The notes under the pieces were generated by a model. The model saw only the letters and a program-made list of their open reading frames with translations. It searched no databases and was not told the DNA's origin. A stretch of DNA of 64,000 bases from Acidobacteriota bacterium (GTDB lineage: Bacteria > Acidobacteriota > Terriglobia > Terriglobales > Acidobacteriaceae): contig JABBOG010000001.1 in the NCBI GenBank assembly GCA_019351975.1, forward strand, positions 1 through 64,000. Reading direction: 5' to 3'. A program made the position numbers and the translations under genes. Below, piece after piece: positions 1 to 7,582 of this stretch (its first letter is position 1; every line of letters begins with the position of its first letter).

Positions 1-55
1 AACCACGCAAAAGCCGCTGCAAAGAATCAAGCTATATACCTTTGGCTAATCAGCT

Positions 56-502
56 CTAATGTGCCGAAGCTTGTGCGATGTCCTGCGAGTGGTCCGGGTC
101 ATTCGGCGCGGGATGCGGGCCGAGGCCAAGCTTGATGAGTGCCCGGGAATCGGGAGTGATCTTGGTTTGCCAGCCGTTATCGCCTTGTAGCTTTTGCATT
201 GCGGAGACTGTCTGTGCATCCCAGGTACCGGTGGGCGTACCCGTGAGATAGCCCTTCTGGATAAGCGCTGTCTGAATCTCTGTAGCGCGTTCGGCTGGCA
301 TGGCGGGAATGGACATCTCGTGGTGATGCGCGACGGTGGCTGACTTTGTGTGCCTAAGTTTGCCGGTGTGAGCTGCAACCGTTTTGGTGGTTGCGTGCGT
401 GTGCTTTTTAGCAGCCACAGTTTTAGGAGCAGCCAGAGCGGCTACAGGCACGGAGAGGAGCAGAGCGCTCACGAACAACGATTTATGTGGAAGATGGACC
501 AC
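56..502 (-). CDS. Secreted peptidoglycan-binding domain protein
   Basis: Encodes about 148 residues. The N-terminus (VHLPHKSLFVSALLLSVPVAA) reads as a signal peptide. A Lys/Thr/His-rich linker follows, then a C-terminal domain with the pattern of PG_binding_1 (repeated 'IQxxLxxKGYLTGxPTGxWDxxTVxAMxxLQ'). The role is probably non-enzymatic attachment to peptidoglycan in the periplasm; no catalytic domain is present. I chose the GTG at 502 because it begins the signal peptide and has AAGGGA just upstream. The frame stays open further upstream, but that part looks non-coding. It lies downstream of htrA, beyond a terminator hairpin, so it is probably transcribed separately. Domain call fairly sure, biological role unknown. 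Confidence 0.75.
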   Translation of the reverse strand: MVHLPHKSLFVSALLLSVPVAALAAPKTVAAKKHTHATTKTVAAHTGKLRHTKSATVAHHHEMSIPAMPAERATEIQTALIQKGYLTGTPTGTWDAQTVSAMQKLQGDNGWQTKITPDSRALIKLGLGPHPAPNDPDHSQDIAQASAH

Positions 503-627
503 TCTGATTCCCTTCGGTGACGCAAATCGATACAAAATTGGTCGTGCCGTCTCGTCTTGCAAGGTTAAACAAATTGTTGGAATGGTGCAAGGCGGGAGCG
601 GAGCGGATAGATGCCTGATGCAGTAAA

Positions 628-657
628 AGAGGCGCAGACTGGGGGGTCTGCGCCTCT
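628..657 (-). terminator. Rho-independent terminator after htrA
   Basis: Perfect 12-bp arms AGAGGCGCAGAC and GTCTGCGCCTCT enclose a 6-base loop. On the minus strand the hairpin is followed by TTTT. It lies about 12 bases past the htrA stop. Confidence 0.85.
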
Positions 658-668
658 CTTGCAGAGCA

Positions 669-2333
669 TTACTGCGGCAACGTTCCTCCGACGTAGGAGT
701 CGCCGCCGTTCGGATTACGGGGATCGCGGACGACAAAGACGACATCGTCGCCGGGTTTGAGGGATGTGACGACAGAGCGGTAGCTTGCTTCGTCGGTGAT
801 GGGTCTACGGTTGATCTCGGTGATGACAGCGCCCTGGCCGAGGCCGATGTTGTCGGCGAAGGAGCCTGGCTTGACGCTGGTGACCGTGACGCCGCCGTTG
901 ATGTGAATGTGGCTGGCGGTGGCCTGGCTGGTCGGCTGGACGGTGATACCTAGCATATTCTGGCCAACATCCGATGGATTGGAGCTGTTGGACTGGTCGC
1001 TGCCGCCGTTCATGTTGGCGTAGAGCTTGGTTCTGTCCGTCACACCGACATCGAGTGTCAGATGCTGACCACCACGAATGATGCCGAGCTTGACGGTGGA
1101 ACCGGGGCGCTTGGCGGAGACGATCTGGATGAGCTGGTCACCATTTTTGATGGGGTTACCGTCCACCGAGACGATGATGTCCTTGGGTTGGACGCCGGCT
1201 TTTGCAGCGGGGCCATTGGGTACGACCTCACTGACGATGACGCCGCCATTGGCGAAGCCATAGACGCGACCGACAGCGGAGGATTCTGCGGCCTGGAACT
1301 GGACGCCGATTGAGCCGCGAACGACCTTATGTTCTGGGCCAATGAGCTGGTTATAGACATTGATGATGGTGTTGGAGGGCATGGCGAATCCGATGCCTTC
1401 GCTACCGGCAGACTGGGTGAAGATGGCGGTGTTCATGCCGATGACCTGAGCGGCCATGTTGACGAGCGGGCCACCGGAGTTGCCGGGGTTGATGGCTGCG
1501 TCAGTCTGGATGAACTTCTGGAACTCGTTGACTGCGACGCCATTGGCATCGCCGCCCTCATCGATGGTGCGGTCTTTGGCCGAGATGATCCCAGCGGAGA
1601 CCGTGTTGCGCTCACCGAAGGGGGTTCCGATGGCGAGAACCCAGTCGCCGACCTGAATGCTGTCGGAATTACCCATTTTTACTGTGGGCAGCGGCTCTTT
1701 GGAGTCGATCTTGATGACTGCGATGTCGGTGTCTTTGTCGGTGCCGATGAGGGTGGCGGGACGTCCCTGGCTGGAGGGGTCGTCAGGGTCGCTGGAGAGC
1801 TTTACATAGATGTGGTCGGCACCATCGACGACGTGGTTGTTGGTGATGATGTAACCGCGGGGGTCAACGATAAAGCCGGAGCCGAGAGCGCGGCGTGGGC
1901 CTGCTTCCTGACCACCCTGGCCACCAGGACCACCCTGGCCGCCGAAGAAGCGGTTGAAGAAGTCCTGCATGCCTTGATCGCCCTGACCCTGACCCTGGCC
2001 CTGGTCGTCGTCGCCGTTGGGATCCTGGGGCATCGCGCGGTGATTGCGGGCGGATGTTGGCTGCTTGGGAAGGGTCTCGACGTTGATATTCACGACAGCC
2101 GGGCCGACCTGTTTGACGATTGCGGAAAATCCGTTGGAGAGGGTGACGGGGTTGGGAATGGAAAGAGGCTGGGCATCGCTAGAGTTGACCTGCTTGGCAC
2201 TTACCTTGCCGGTGAGCATGGAACCTGCGAGGACGCCGATGGAGAGGGTTGCAAGGACGGTAAAGGTGGTAGTCAAACTGCCATTGCGGACTCTGGTCCA
2301 CAAGCCACGGCTGGAGCGATTGGGTGATTCCAT
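669..2333 (-). CDS. HtrA/DegP/DegQ-family periplasmic serine protease
   Basis: Encodes 554 residues when started at the ATG at 2333, which has GAGGA about ten bases upstream. An earlier in-frame start would add 18 residues ahead of the signal anchor and has no better ribosome site. A membrane segment or signal spans about residues 20-43. The trypsin-like domain carries the triad: His about 167 (TNNHVVDG), Asp about 203 (DTDIAV) and Ser about 286 (GNSGGPLV). Two PDZ domains follow, with 'GPAAKAGVQPKDIIVSVDG' in the first. The loop before the catalytic His is unusually long and Gly/Gln-rich (about residues 105-145). The family degrades or refolds damaged envelope proteins. The gene appears monocistronic. 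Confidence 0.95.
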   Translation of the reverse strand: MESPNRSSRGLWTRVRNGSLTTTFTVLATLSIGVLAGSMLTGKVSAKQVNSSDAQPLSIPNPVTLSNGFSAIVKQVGPAVVNINVETLPKQPTSARNHRAMPQDPNGDDDQGQGQGQGDQGMQDFFNRFFGGQGGPGGQGGQEAGPRRALGSGFIVDPRGYIITNNHVVDGADHIYVKLSSDPDDPSSQGRPATLIGTDKDTDIAVIKIDSKEPLPTVKMGNSDSIQVGDWVLAIGTPFGERNTVSAGIISAKDRTIDEGGDANGVAVNEFQKFIQTDAAINPGNSGGPLVNMAAQVIGMNTAIFTQSAGSEGIGFAMPSNTIINVYNQLIGPEHKVVRGSIGVQFQAAESSAVGRVYGFANGGVIVSEVVPNGPAAKAGVQPKDIIVSVDGNPIKNGDQLIQIVSAKRPGSTVKLGIIRGGQHLTLDVGVTDRTKLYANMNGGSDQSNSSNPSDVGQNMLGITVQPTSQATASHIHINGGVTVTSVKPGSFADNIGLGQGAVITEINRRPITDEASYRSVVTSLKPGDDVVFVVRDPRNPNGGDSYVGGTLPQ

Positions 2334-2519
2334 GGGTGTCTTTTCCTCGTTCTTTGTACAGATGCTTGGAGTGACTGCGAAACGCATGATCCTTTAAGGC
2401 TTGCGCAGTTCGTTCGCCAAAGTGATAGACGTGATTCGCGTTGAAAGGTCGCAGTCAAGGTTTGTCATGTCTATGGAAGAGTGTCGTTAGTCTGTTTTTA
2501 CGCAAGATGTTGGGAGATA

Positions 2520-3473
2520 CTATGCGCCTGCCATAGGTAGGAGTTGTGACTTACCTCGGGAGGTTGGCCGAAGCTCTGCAAGAAGTATGCCGGTGAAGAT
2601 GAGCCCGGCGCCGAGGAGAGAGCGGGGGCTGAGTTGTTCTCCGTAGAAGAGGAGGGCGGTGAGCCACGCGAAGACGGGCTCGAGGGTGAAGATGAGGGCG
2701 GTGTGCGAGGCAGGGAGGTGCTGCTGAGCCCAGCTTTGGATGGTGAAGGCGGCGGCGGTGGCGAAGACGGCGGTGATGAGAAGCGCGAGCCACAGGATGG
2801 TGCTGCTGTGGAAGTGAGGACGTCCGCCGAGAGGGAGTGTGGCCAGCATGAAGAGTGCGGCGAAGCCGATTTGAAGCGTGCCGAGTTTGCGGGCGGAGAC
2901 CTTTGGTGCAGCGTGGGAGAGCGTGAGGAGGTGGGCGGCGAAGGCGATGGCGCAACCGAGACACAGCCACTCGCCGAGACCGATGCCGGAGAGCAGGGCG
3001 GAGCCAGAGCCGGGCGGGGTGGTGAGTAAGACCAGGCCGGCAAAGGCGAGTGCGGCTCCGATGCAGGTGTCGATGGAGGGTTTTTCGGAGGCGGAAGAGC
3101 GCGCGCCGGGGAGAGCGCTTAGCAGGGGAACGATGACGACGACCAAGCCTGTGATGAAGGCGGCTTTTGAGGGGGTCGTGTGGTTCAGGCCCGTGGTTTG
3201 GAGTTGATAGCCAAGGGCGAGGAAGATGCCAGCGGCCGCACCCAGCTTGAGTTCAGTTCGGGTGAGGTGTTTCAAGGCTGGCCAATTCGCGAGGACAAGC
3301 ACGAACGATGCGAGGGTCATGCGGACGAGGTTGAAGACAAGGGGCGTGGTGTCGCGAAGGGCGGCTTTGACGAGCGAGAAGGTTGCGCCCCAGACGAGCA
3401 CGACGGCGAGCAGCAGGAGATGCGCGATAAAGGCGCGCGAGGTGAGGGACGCCTTTGCCTGAGCCAGCGTCAT
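2520..3473 (-). CDS. EamA/DMT-family transporter
   Basis: Encodes 317 residues with about ten hydrophobic segments in two homologous halves, typical of the drug/metabolite transporter (EamA) family. 'VVLVWGATFSLVKAAL' is a typical first helix of the family. It probably exports a small metabolite or amino acid across the inner membrane; the substrate cannot be read from sequence. Its ATG overlaps the stop of the upstream amidohydrolase gene (ATGA), so the two are translationally coupled and the substrate may relate to the product of that hydrolase or of the M20 peptidase before it. Confidence 0.85.
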   Translation of the reverse strand: MTLAQAKASLTSRAFIAHLLLLAVVLVWGATFSLVKAALRDTTPLVFNLVRMTLASFVLVLANWPALKHLTRTELKLGAAAGIFLALGYQLQTTGLNHTTPSKAAFITGLVVVIVPLLSALPGARSSASEKPSIDTCIGAALAFAGLVLLTTPPGSGSALLSGIGLGEWLCLGCAIAFAAHLLTLSHAAPKVSARKLGTLQIGFAALFMLATLPLGGRPHFHSSTILWLALLITAVFATAAAFTIQSWAQQHLPASHTALIFTLEPVFAWLTALLFYGEQLSPRSLLGAGLIFTGILLAELRPTSRGKSQLLPMAGA

Positions 3474-5236
3474 GGCGCCTGATAGACGGTGGTTCCGCCG
3501 ACGATGGTGCGCAGAACCTTGGTTCGGAGCAGGTCTTGCGGTGCGGCCCTGGTGATGTCGCGGTCGAGAACGACGATGTCGGCGAGGTATCCGGGTTCGA
3601 GGCGGCCTTTGAGGTGCTCGCGGAACTCGGCGAAGGCGGAGGCCTGGGTATAGGCGTAGATAGCCTGATTGATGGTGAGCTTCTCCTGCGGCTCGAAGGT
3701 CTGGGTTCCTTGGACGTTCTGCCGGGTGATGGCGGCATAGAGGCCGCGGAAGGGAGAGATGGACTCGACGGGGTAATCGGTTCCGAAGGCGACGACGACG
3801 CCGTGATCAAGGAAAGACTTCCAGGCGTAGGCGCGCCTGGAGCGATCGGGGCCAAGCCGTTCGGCGGCCCAGGTCATATCGGTGAGGAGGTGGGACGGCT
3901 GCATGCTGGCGATGACGCCGAGTTGAGCAAAGCGGTCGAAGGCACCGGGAGAGACGACCTGAGCGTGCTCGATGCGGAAGCGGAAGTCGGATGGCCTGGG
4001 GGTGATGGGTGACGCGGTGACGATGGCGGCGTTGGGATCGGTGGGCGGCGCAGGTTGATCTGCGGGACGGCCTACCTGCTCGGCGGCTTCGAAGGCGTTG
4101 AGGGCCATGTCGTTGGCGAGATCGCCGATGGCGTGGAAGCCGAGCTGGAAGCCGTCGGCGGCGCGGTCGGAGGACATCTGGTTGAGCTTGTCCTGATCGT
4201 AGCGCGGGAGGCCCATGTCACCGGGCTGGTCGGTGTAGGAGTCGTTCATGGCTGCGGTGCGCGAACCGAGGGAGCCGTCCATGAACGCCTTGAGCATGGC
4301 GAGATGGAGGAGCGGGTCGTTGGCGGGGTGGCTGGCGCGACGCTCGTTGAGGACCGCGAGCGGGAGGTTGAAGTCGATCCACTCGGAGATGCGAAGGGGG
4401 AGTTTGCCGGTGTGCTCGAGTTCTTCGAGGACGAGCCAGTCGTCCCAGGTGGAGTAGTCCTGGATGGAGGTGACGCCGTGGGAGAGAGCATCTTGGATAG
4501 AGAGTTCGAGGGCTTTGCGGCGGGTCTCGGTGGTGGGCGGAGGGATCTTCTGCTGAAGGAGGGCGAGGGCGGGAGCTTCGCGGATGATGCCTGTGGGGTC
4601 ACCGTTGCTGTCGTGGTCGATCTGGCCGCCCATGGGATTTGGTGTGCCGACGTTGATGTTGGCGACAGCGAGTGCGGCGCTGTTGGCGACCGCGATGTGG
4701 CCGTCGGTGCGCTCGAGAAGTGCGGGATGGTCTCCGGTAACGGCGTCGAGATCCTGGCGTGTGGGGAGGGTCCTGGAGGCCCATTTGGTCTGGTCCCAAC
4801 CGCCGCCGACGATCCATGCGCCGGGCGGGAGGGACGCTGCGTAGGAGCGAATCTTGGCGAGCATCGCGGAGAGAGAGGGTACGTTGTCGAGATCGACGGT
4901 AAGGCGTTGCTGGCCGGCAAAGGCGATGTGGGTGTGCGCGTCGTTGAAGCCGGGCATGGCGAAGGCGCCGTGGAGGTCGATGCTGGTGGTGTGGGTGTCT
5001 TTGAGCGCGAGGACCTGCTTATCGGAGCCGGCGGCGATGATCGTGCCGGATCGGATGGCGATAGCGGTTACGCGGGCGGGAGTTGTGGACGTGTCGCCGG
5101 CTTTGAGGCGCGTGCCGGTGAGGATGTCGCCGTGGAAGAAGATGGTGTCCGGCGCTTGTGCCGGGGCGCTGCGAACGCAGACGAGAGCGATGGCGAAGAG
5201 GCTGCGCGTGACGCAGCTACGAAAGTGTGGATGCAC
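3470..5236 (-). CDS. Secreted YtcJ-like amidohydrolase (amidohydrolase family 3)
   Basis: Encodes 588 residues starting at GTG, with a signal peptide ending near 'RSAPAQA'. Metal-site features of the amidohydrolase superfamily are visible: HxH in 'GFNDAHTHI', 'FHAIGD', 'RIEHAQ', and a late Asp in 'FGTDYPVE'. YtcJ-type proteins hydrolyse amide or related bonds with one or two metals; the substrate is unknown. The predicted periplasmic location is notable for a family often cytosolic. It starts 12 bases after the M20 peptidase gene and overlaps the EamA gene by 4 bp, so truA, the peptidase, this gene and the transporter form one transcription unit. Confidence 0.85.
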   Translation of the reverse strand: MHPHFRSCVTRSLFAIALVCVRSAPAQAPDTIFFHGDILTGTRLKAGDTSTTPARVTAIAIRSGTIIAAGSDKQVLALKDTHTTSIDLHGAFAMPGFNDAHTHIAFAGQQRLTVDLDNVPSLSAMLAKIRSYAASLPPGAWIVGGGWDQTKWASRTLPTRQDLDAVTGDHPALLERTDGHIAVANSAALAVANINVGTPNPMGGQIDHDSNGDPTGIIREAPALALLQQKIPPPTTETRRKALELSIQDALSHGVTSIQDYSTWDDWLVLEELEHTGKLPLRISEWIDFNLPLAVLNERRASHPANDPLLHLAMLKAFMDGSLGSRTAAMNDSYTDQPGDMGLPRYDQDKLNQMSSDRAADGFQLGFHAIGDLANDMALNAFEAAEQVGRPADQPAPPTDPNAAIVTASPITPRPSDFRFRIEHAQVVSPGAFDRFAQLGVIASMQPSHLLTDMTWAAERLGPDRSRRAYAWKSFLDHGVVVAFGTDYPVESISPFRGLYAAITRQNVQGTQTFEPQEKLTINQAIYAYTQASAFAEFREHLKGRLEPGYLADIVVLDRDITRAAPQDLLRTKVLRTIVGGTTVYQAP

Positions 5237-5248
5237 GCGATGAGTGTA

Positions 5249-6502
5249 TCAAGCGGGCCTGGTTCTTTGCTGTGCCGCTGCGGAGGCGGTGAGGCTGCAG
5301 GCGTCGAGCAAGAGCAGGAGGATGCGGCGGAGGGCAAGCTCACGTCCGGTGGGGTCGTAGGACTCCTGCAGGGTGTGAATGCCTGAACCGGAGCCTCCGG
5401 CACCGATGGCGAGGGCGGGAATGCCGATGGAGAGGGGAAGGTTTGCGTCTGTGGAACCGATACGGGTTTCGGTGGTGAGGCCGAGGTGACGATCGACGGC
5501 GCGGAGGCTGGTGAAGAGCGGAGAGGTGGGCGGCAAGATGCCCGAAGCCCTGTTTCCGATGCGCTCGACGTGGAGTTTCAGCGGTGTGGCGGAGCGGCTT
5601 GTCTCTGCGTTGTTGAAGACGCGGGAGAGGGTGTTGAGGACGGCGAGTTCGAGGCGGTCAAGCTCGAGGGCGGAGGTGGAGCGGAGGTCGAGGTCCGCGC
5701 TGGCGCGTTCGGGGATGGAGTTGACGGAGCTGCCGCCGGAGATGATGCCGTAGTTGAGCGTGGTGCGGGGCTTTGCGGGGAGGGTAAGTCTGCCGAGTTC
5801 GACGAGGGCGGTTGCAAGGGCCATGATCGGGTTTGGACGGCCTGCGTCGGCCCAGGAATGTCCTCCGGGGCCGGTGATGCGCACGCGAAGTCTGCGGCTG
5901 CCGAGAGCTCGATCGACGACGGTTGTGTCTCCGGCACCTTCGAGCGCCAGGGCGCAGCGGATTCTGCCGGCGTAGGGTGATGCATTGGAGAAGAGGTAGC
6001 GCATGCCGCGGAGGTCGCCTTCGCCCTCTTCGCCGACGTTGGCGGAGAAGACGATGGTGGATACGGGTTTGATACGGGCTTGGACGAGGGCGGAGGCGAT
6101 GGCAAGGAGCGCGGTGAGGCCCGCACCGTTGTCGCAGGCACCGGGGCAAAGGATGCGGGGGCCGTCTTCGCGGGGGCGACAATCGGTGCCGGCAGGAAAG
6201 ACGGTGTCGAGGTGGGCGCTGAGGAGTACGAGATCTTCTGCGCCGGTGGAGCCGGGGGCTTGTAACTCCGCGATGGCATTACCTTCTGCGTCGATGTGGG
6301 CGTTTGCCAGCCCAAGCTGATGGAGTTGATCGCGGAACCATGCGGCGCGGTCGGCTTCCTGGAAGGGAGGTGCGGGGATGGCGAGGAAGTCCATCTGCCA
6401 GCGGCGCATCTGGGGCTCGTGAAGGTGCAGCCATCGGAAGGCCTGATGCACGGCGCGGTCGGCGGCGAGGGTGACGATGCGGTTGTGGTCGGCTGCGCTC
6501 AA
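5249..6502 (-). CDS. M20-family metallopeptidase
   Basis: Encodes 417 residues. Metal ligands of the M20/M25/M40 family are visible: 'SAHLDT', 'CDNGAGLTAL', 'ANVGEEGEGD' (catalytic Glu pair) and 'GPGGHSW' in the dimerisation-domain region. The late 'IGSTDANLP' fits the C-terminal part of the catalytic domain. No signal peptide, so it is probably a cytosolic amino- or dipeptidase such as a tripeptidase (PepT-like). It starts at TTG, which overlaps the truA stop as TTGA, so translation is likely coupled. The family call is firm and the substrate is not known. Confidence 0.88.
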   Translation of the reverse strand: MSAADHNRIVTLAADRAVHQAFRWLHLHEPQMRRWQMDFLAIPAPPFQEADRAAWFRDQLHQLGLANAHIDAEGNAIAELQAPGSTGAEDLVLLSAHLDTVFPAGTDCRPREDGPRILCPGACDNGAGLTALLAIASALVQARIKPVSTIVFSANVGEEGEGDLRGMRYLFSNASPYAGRIRCALALEGAGDTTVVDRALGSRRLRVRITGPGGHSWADAGRPNPIMALATALVELGRLTLPAKPRTTLNYGIISGGSSVNSIPERASADLDLRSTSALELDRLELAVLNTLSRVFNNAETSRSATPLKLHVERIGNRASGILPPTSPLFTSLRAVDRHLGLTTETRIGSTDANLPLSIGIPALAIGAGGSGSGIHTLQESYDPTGRELALRRILLLLLDACSLTASAAAQQRTRPA

Positions 6503-7347
6503 AGCGTAACCCCTGACTTGTCGGATGGGAGATGCGGGTGCGCGGGGGAGGGGTATTCGACGGAGGCGAGAAAGAGGCCTTGTGGGGGAGCGGTTGGGCC
6601 GGCGGCGGAGCGATCTTTGGCGGCGAGGATGCGGTGCATCTCGGCTGGAGGGAGGCTGCCGCGGCCGACGTCAACGAGGGTGCCGACGATATTCCTGACC
6701 ATGTGGTGGAGGAAGCCGGAGCCGGTGACGCGGTAGGTGATCCGAGAGGCGGTGCGCTCCAGGAGGGAGTCGTAGATGGTCTTCAGGGGATTGGGGCGGG
6801 AATCTTCGGATTCGCGCTGCGCAGCGTCGGGGTCGGCGGCAGCGAAGGAGGTGAAGTCGTGGGTGCCGCAGAGGATGGCGGCGGCGCGCTGCATGGGTTC
6901 GAGCGCAAGCCGCCAGCGGCAGTCCCATGTGTAGGGCGCGTCGAAGGGCGAGCAGACGTTTTCCGGCTGAGAGATCTGGGCGTGAGGCTCGGTGCTGCGC
7001 TGGAAGATGCGATATTCGTAGGTTTTGCGGATGGCGGAGTGGCGTGCGTGGAAGTGTGGGGCGGCGGTCTCGACGTGGAGCACGCGGATGCTGGGCGGAA
7101 GAGCGTGGTTGAGTGCTCGCAGAAGGTTTGGCAGGGGGATGGGAGTGGGGGATGCGAAGGATGCAACCTGGCCGAGGGCGTGCACACCGGCGTCGGTGCG
7201 GCCGGAGCCCTGGGGAAGGATGTGCTCGCCTGTGACGGAATGGATGGCGTCGGCGAGTGCGCCCTGGATGGTGGGGAGGCCGGGTTGAATCTGCCAACCG
7301 TGGAAGGTGGTGCCGTCGTAGCTGAGCGTGAGTTTCCAGAGTGTCAT
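6499..7347 (-). CDS. truA: tRNA pseudouridine(38-40) synthase TruA
   Basis: Encodes 282 residues. The catalytic motif 'GSGRTDAGVHALGQ' holds the essential Asp. 'LSYDGTTFHGWQIQ' at the N-terminus and 'GSGFLHHMVRNIVGTL' near the C-terminus are TruA hallmarks. The enzyme isomerises uridines 38-40 in the tRNA anticodon arm. It begins at ATG 7347 and is the first gene of the overlapping minus-strand unit with the M20 peptidase. An insertion of about 25 residues after 'HDFTSFAAAD' is longer than in E. coli TruA. Confidence 0.95.
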   Translation of the reverse strand: MTLWKLTLSYDGTTFHGWQIQPGLPTIQGALADAIHSVTGEHILPQGSGRTDAGVHALGQVASFASPTPIPLPNLLRALNHALPPSIRVLHVETAAPHFHARHSAIRKTYEYRIFQRSTEPHAQISQPENVCSPFDAPYTWDCRWRLALEPMQRAAAILCGTHDFTSFAAADPDAAQRESEDSRPNPLKTIYDSLLERTASRITYRVTGSGFLHHMVRNIVGTLVDVGRGSLPPAEMHRILAAKDRSAAGPTAPPQGLFLASVEYPSPAHPHLPSDKSGVTL

Positions 7348-7451
7348 GGTGTGCGAGCCGCAACCTTGATTGTAGCGAGGTCAAATTGGGGCAAGTATTG
7401 GTTTTCGCACGCTTTAGGGAATATGCGGAGGGTGCGCGTGCAAATGTGGTG

Positions 7452-7479
7452 TTGAATCAGCAAGCGGGACACATATACT
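7452..7479 (+). promoter_or_regulatory. Sigma-70-type promoter of the TolC-like gene
   Basis: -35 TTGAAT at 7452-7457, a 16-base spacer, then -10 TATACT at 7474-7479. It lies about 100 bases ahead of the GTG start of the outer-membrane protein gene. Confidence 0.6.
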
Positions 7480-7489
7480 TAGGTGTCCC
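7466..7489 (+). promoter_or_regulatory. Palindromic operator candidate over the tolC-like -10 box
   Basis: Perfect 7-bp inverted arms GGGACAC (7466-7472) and GTGTCCC (7483-7489) with a 10-base centre that contains the -10 box TATACT. A bound dimeric repressor here would block RNA polymerase. No regulator gene lies next to it in the window, so the binding protein is unknown. Confidence 0.6.
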
Positions 7490-7502
7490 CTATCGTTTGG
7501 CT

Positions 7503-7528
7503 GGAACCAACTGGCCGATGCTGTCGTA
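7503..7528 (+). promoter_or_regulatory. Possible ECF-sigma promoter of the TolC-like gene
   Basis: GGAAC at 7503-7507, 17 bases, CGTA at 7525-7528. This resembles the general ECF pattern GGAAC-N16/17-CGTC/A. A similar arrangement precedes the M13 peptidase gene at 60330-60354. Short motifs, so weak evidence. Confidence 0.3.
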
Positions 7529-7582
7529 TCTAATCGCAACGGACAGCAATTGAAGTGCAAGCTGCACGCTGGAGAAGTGAAC

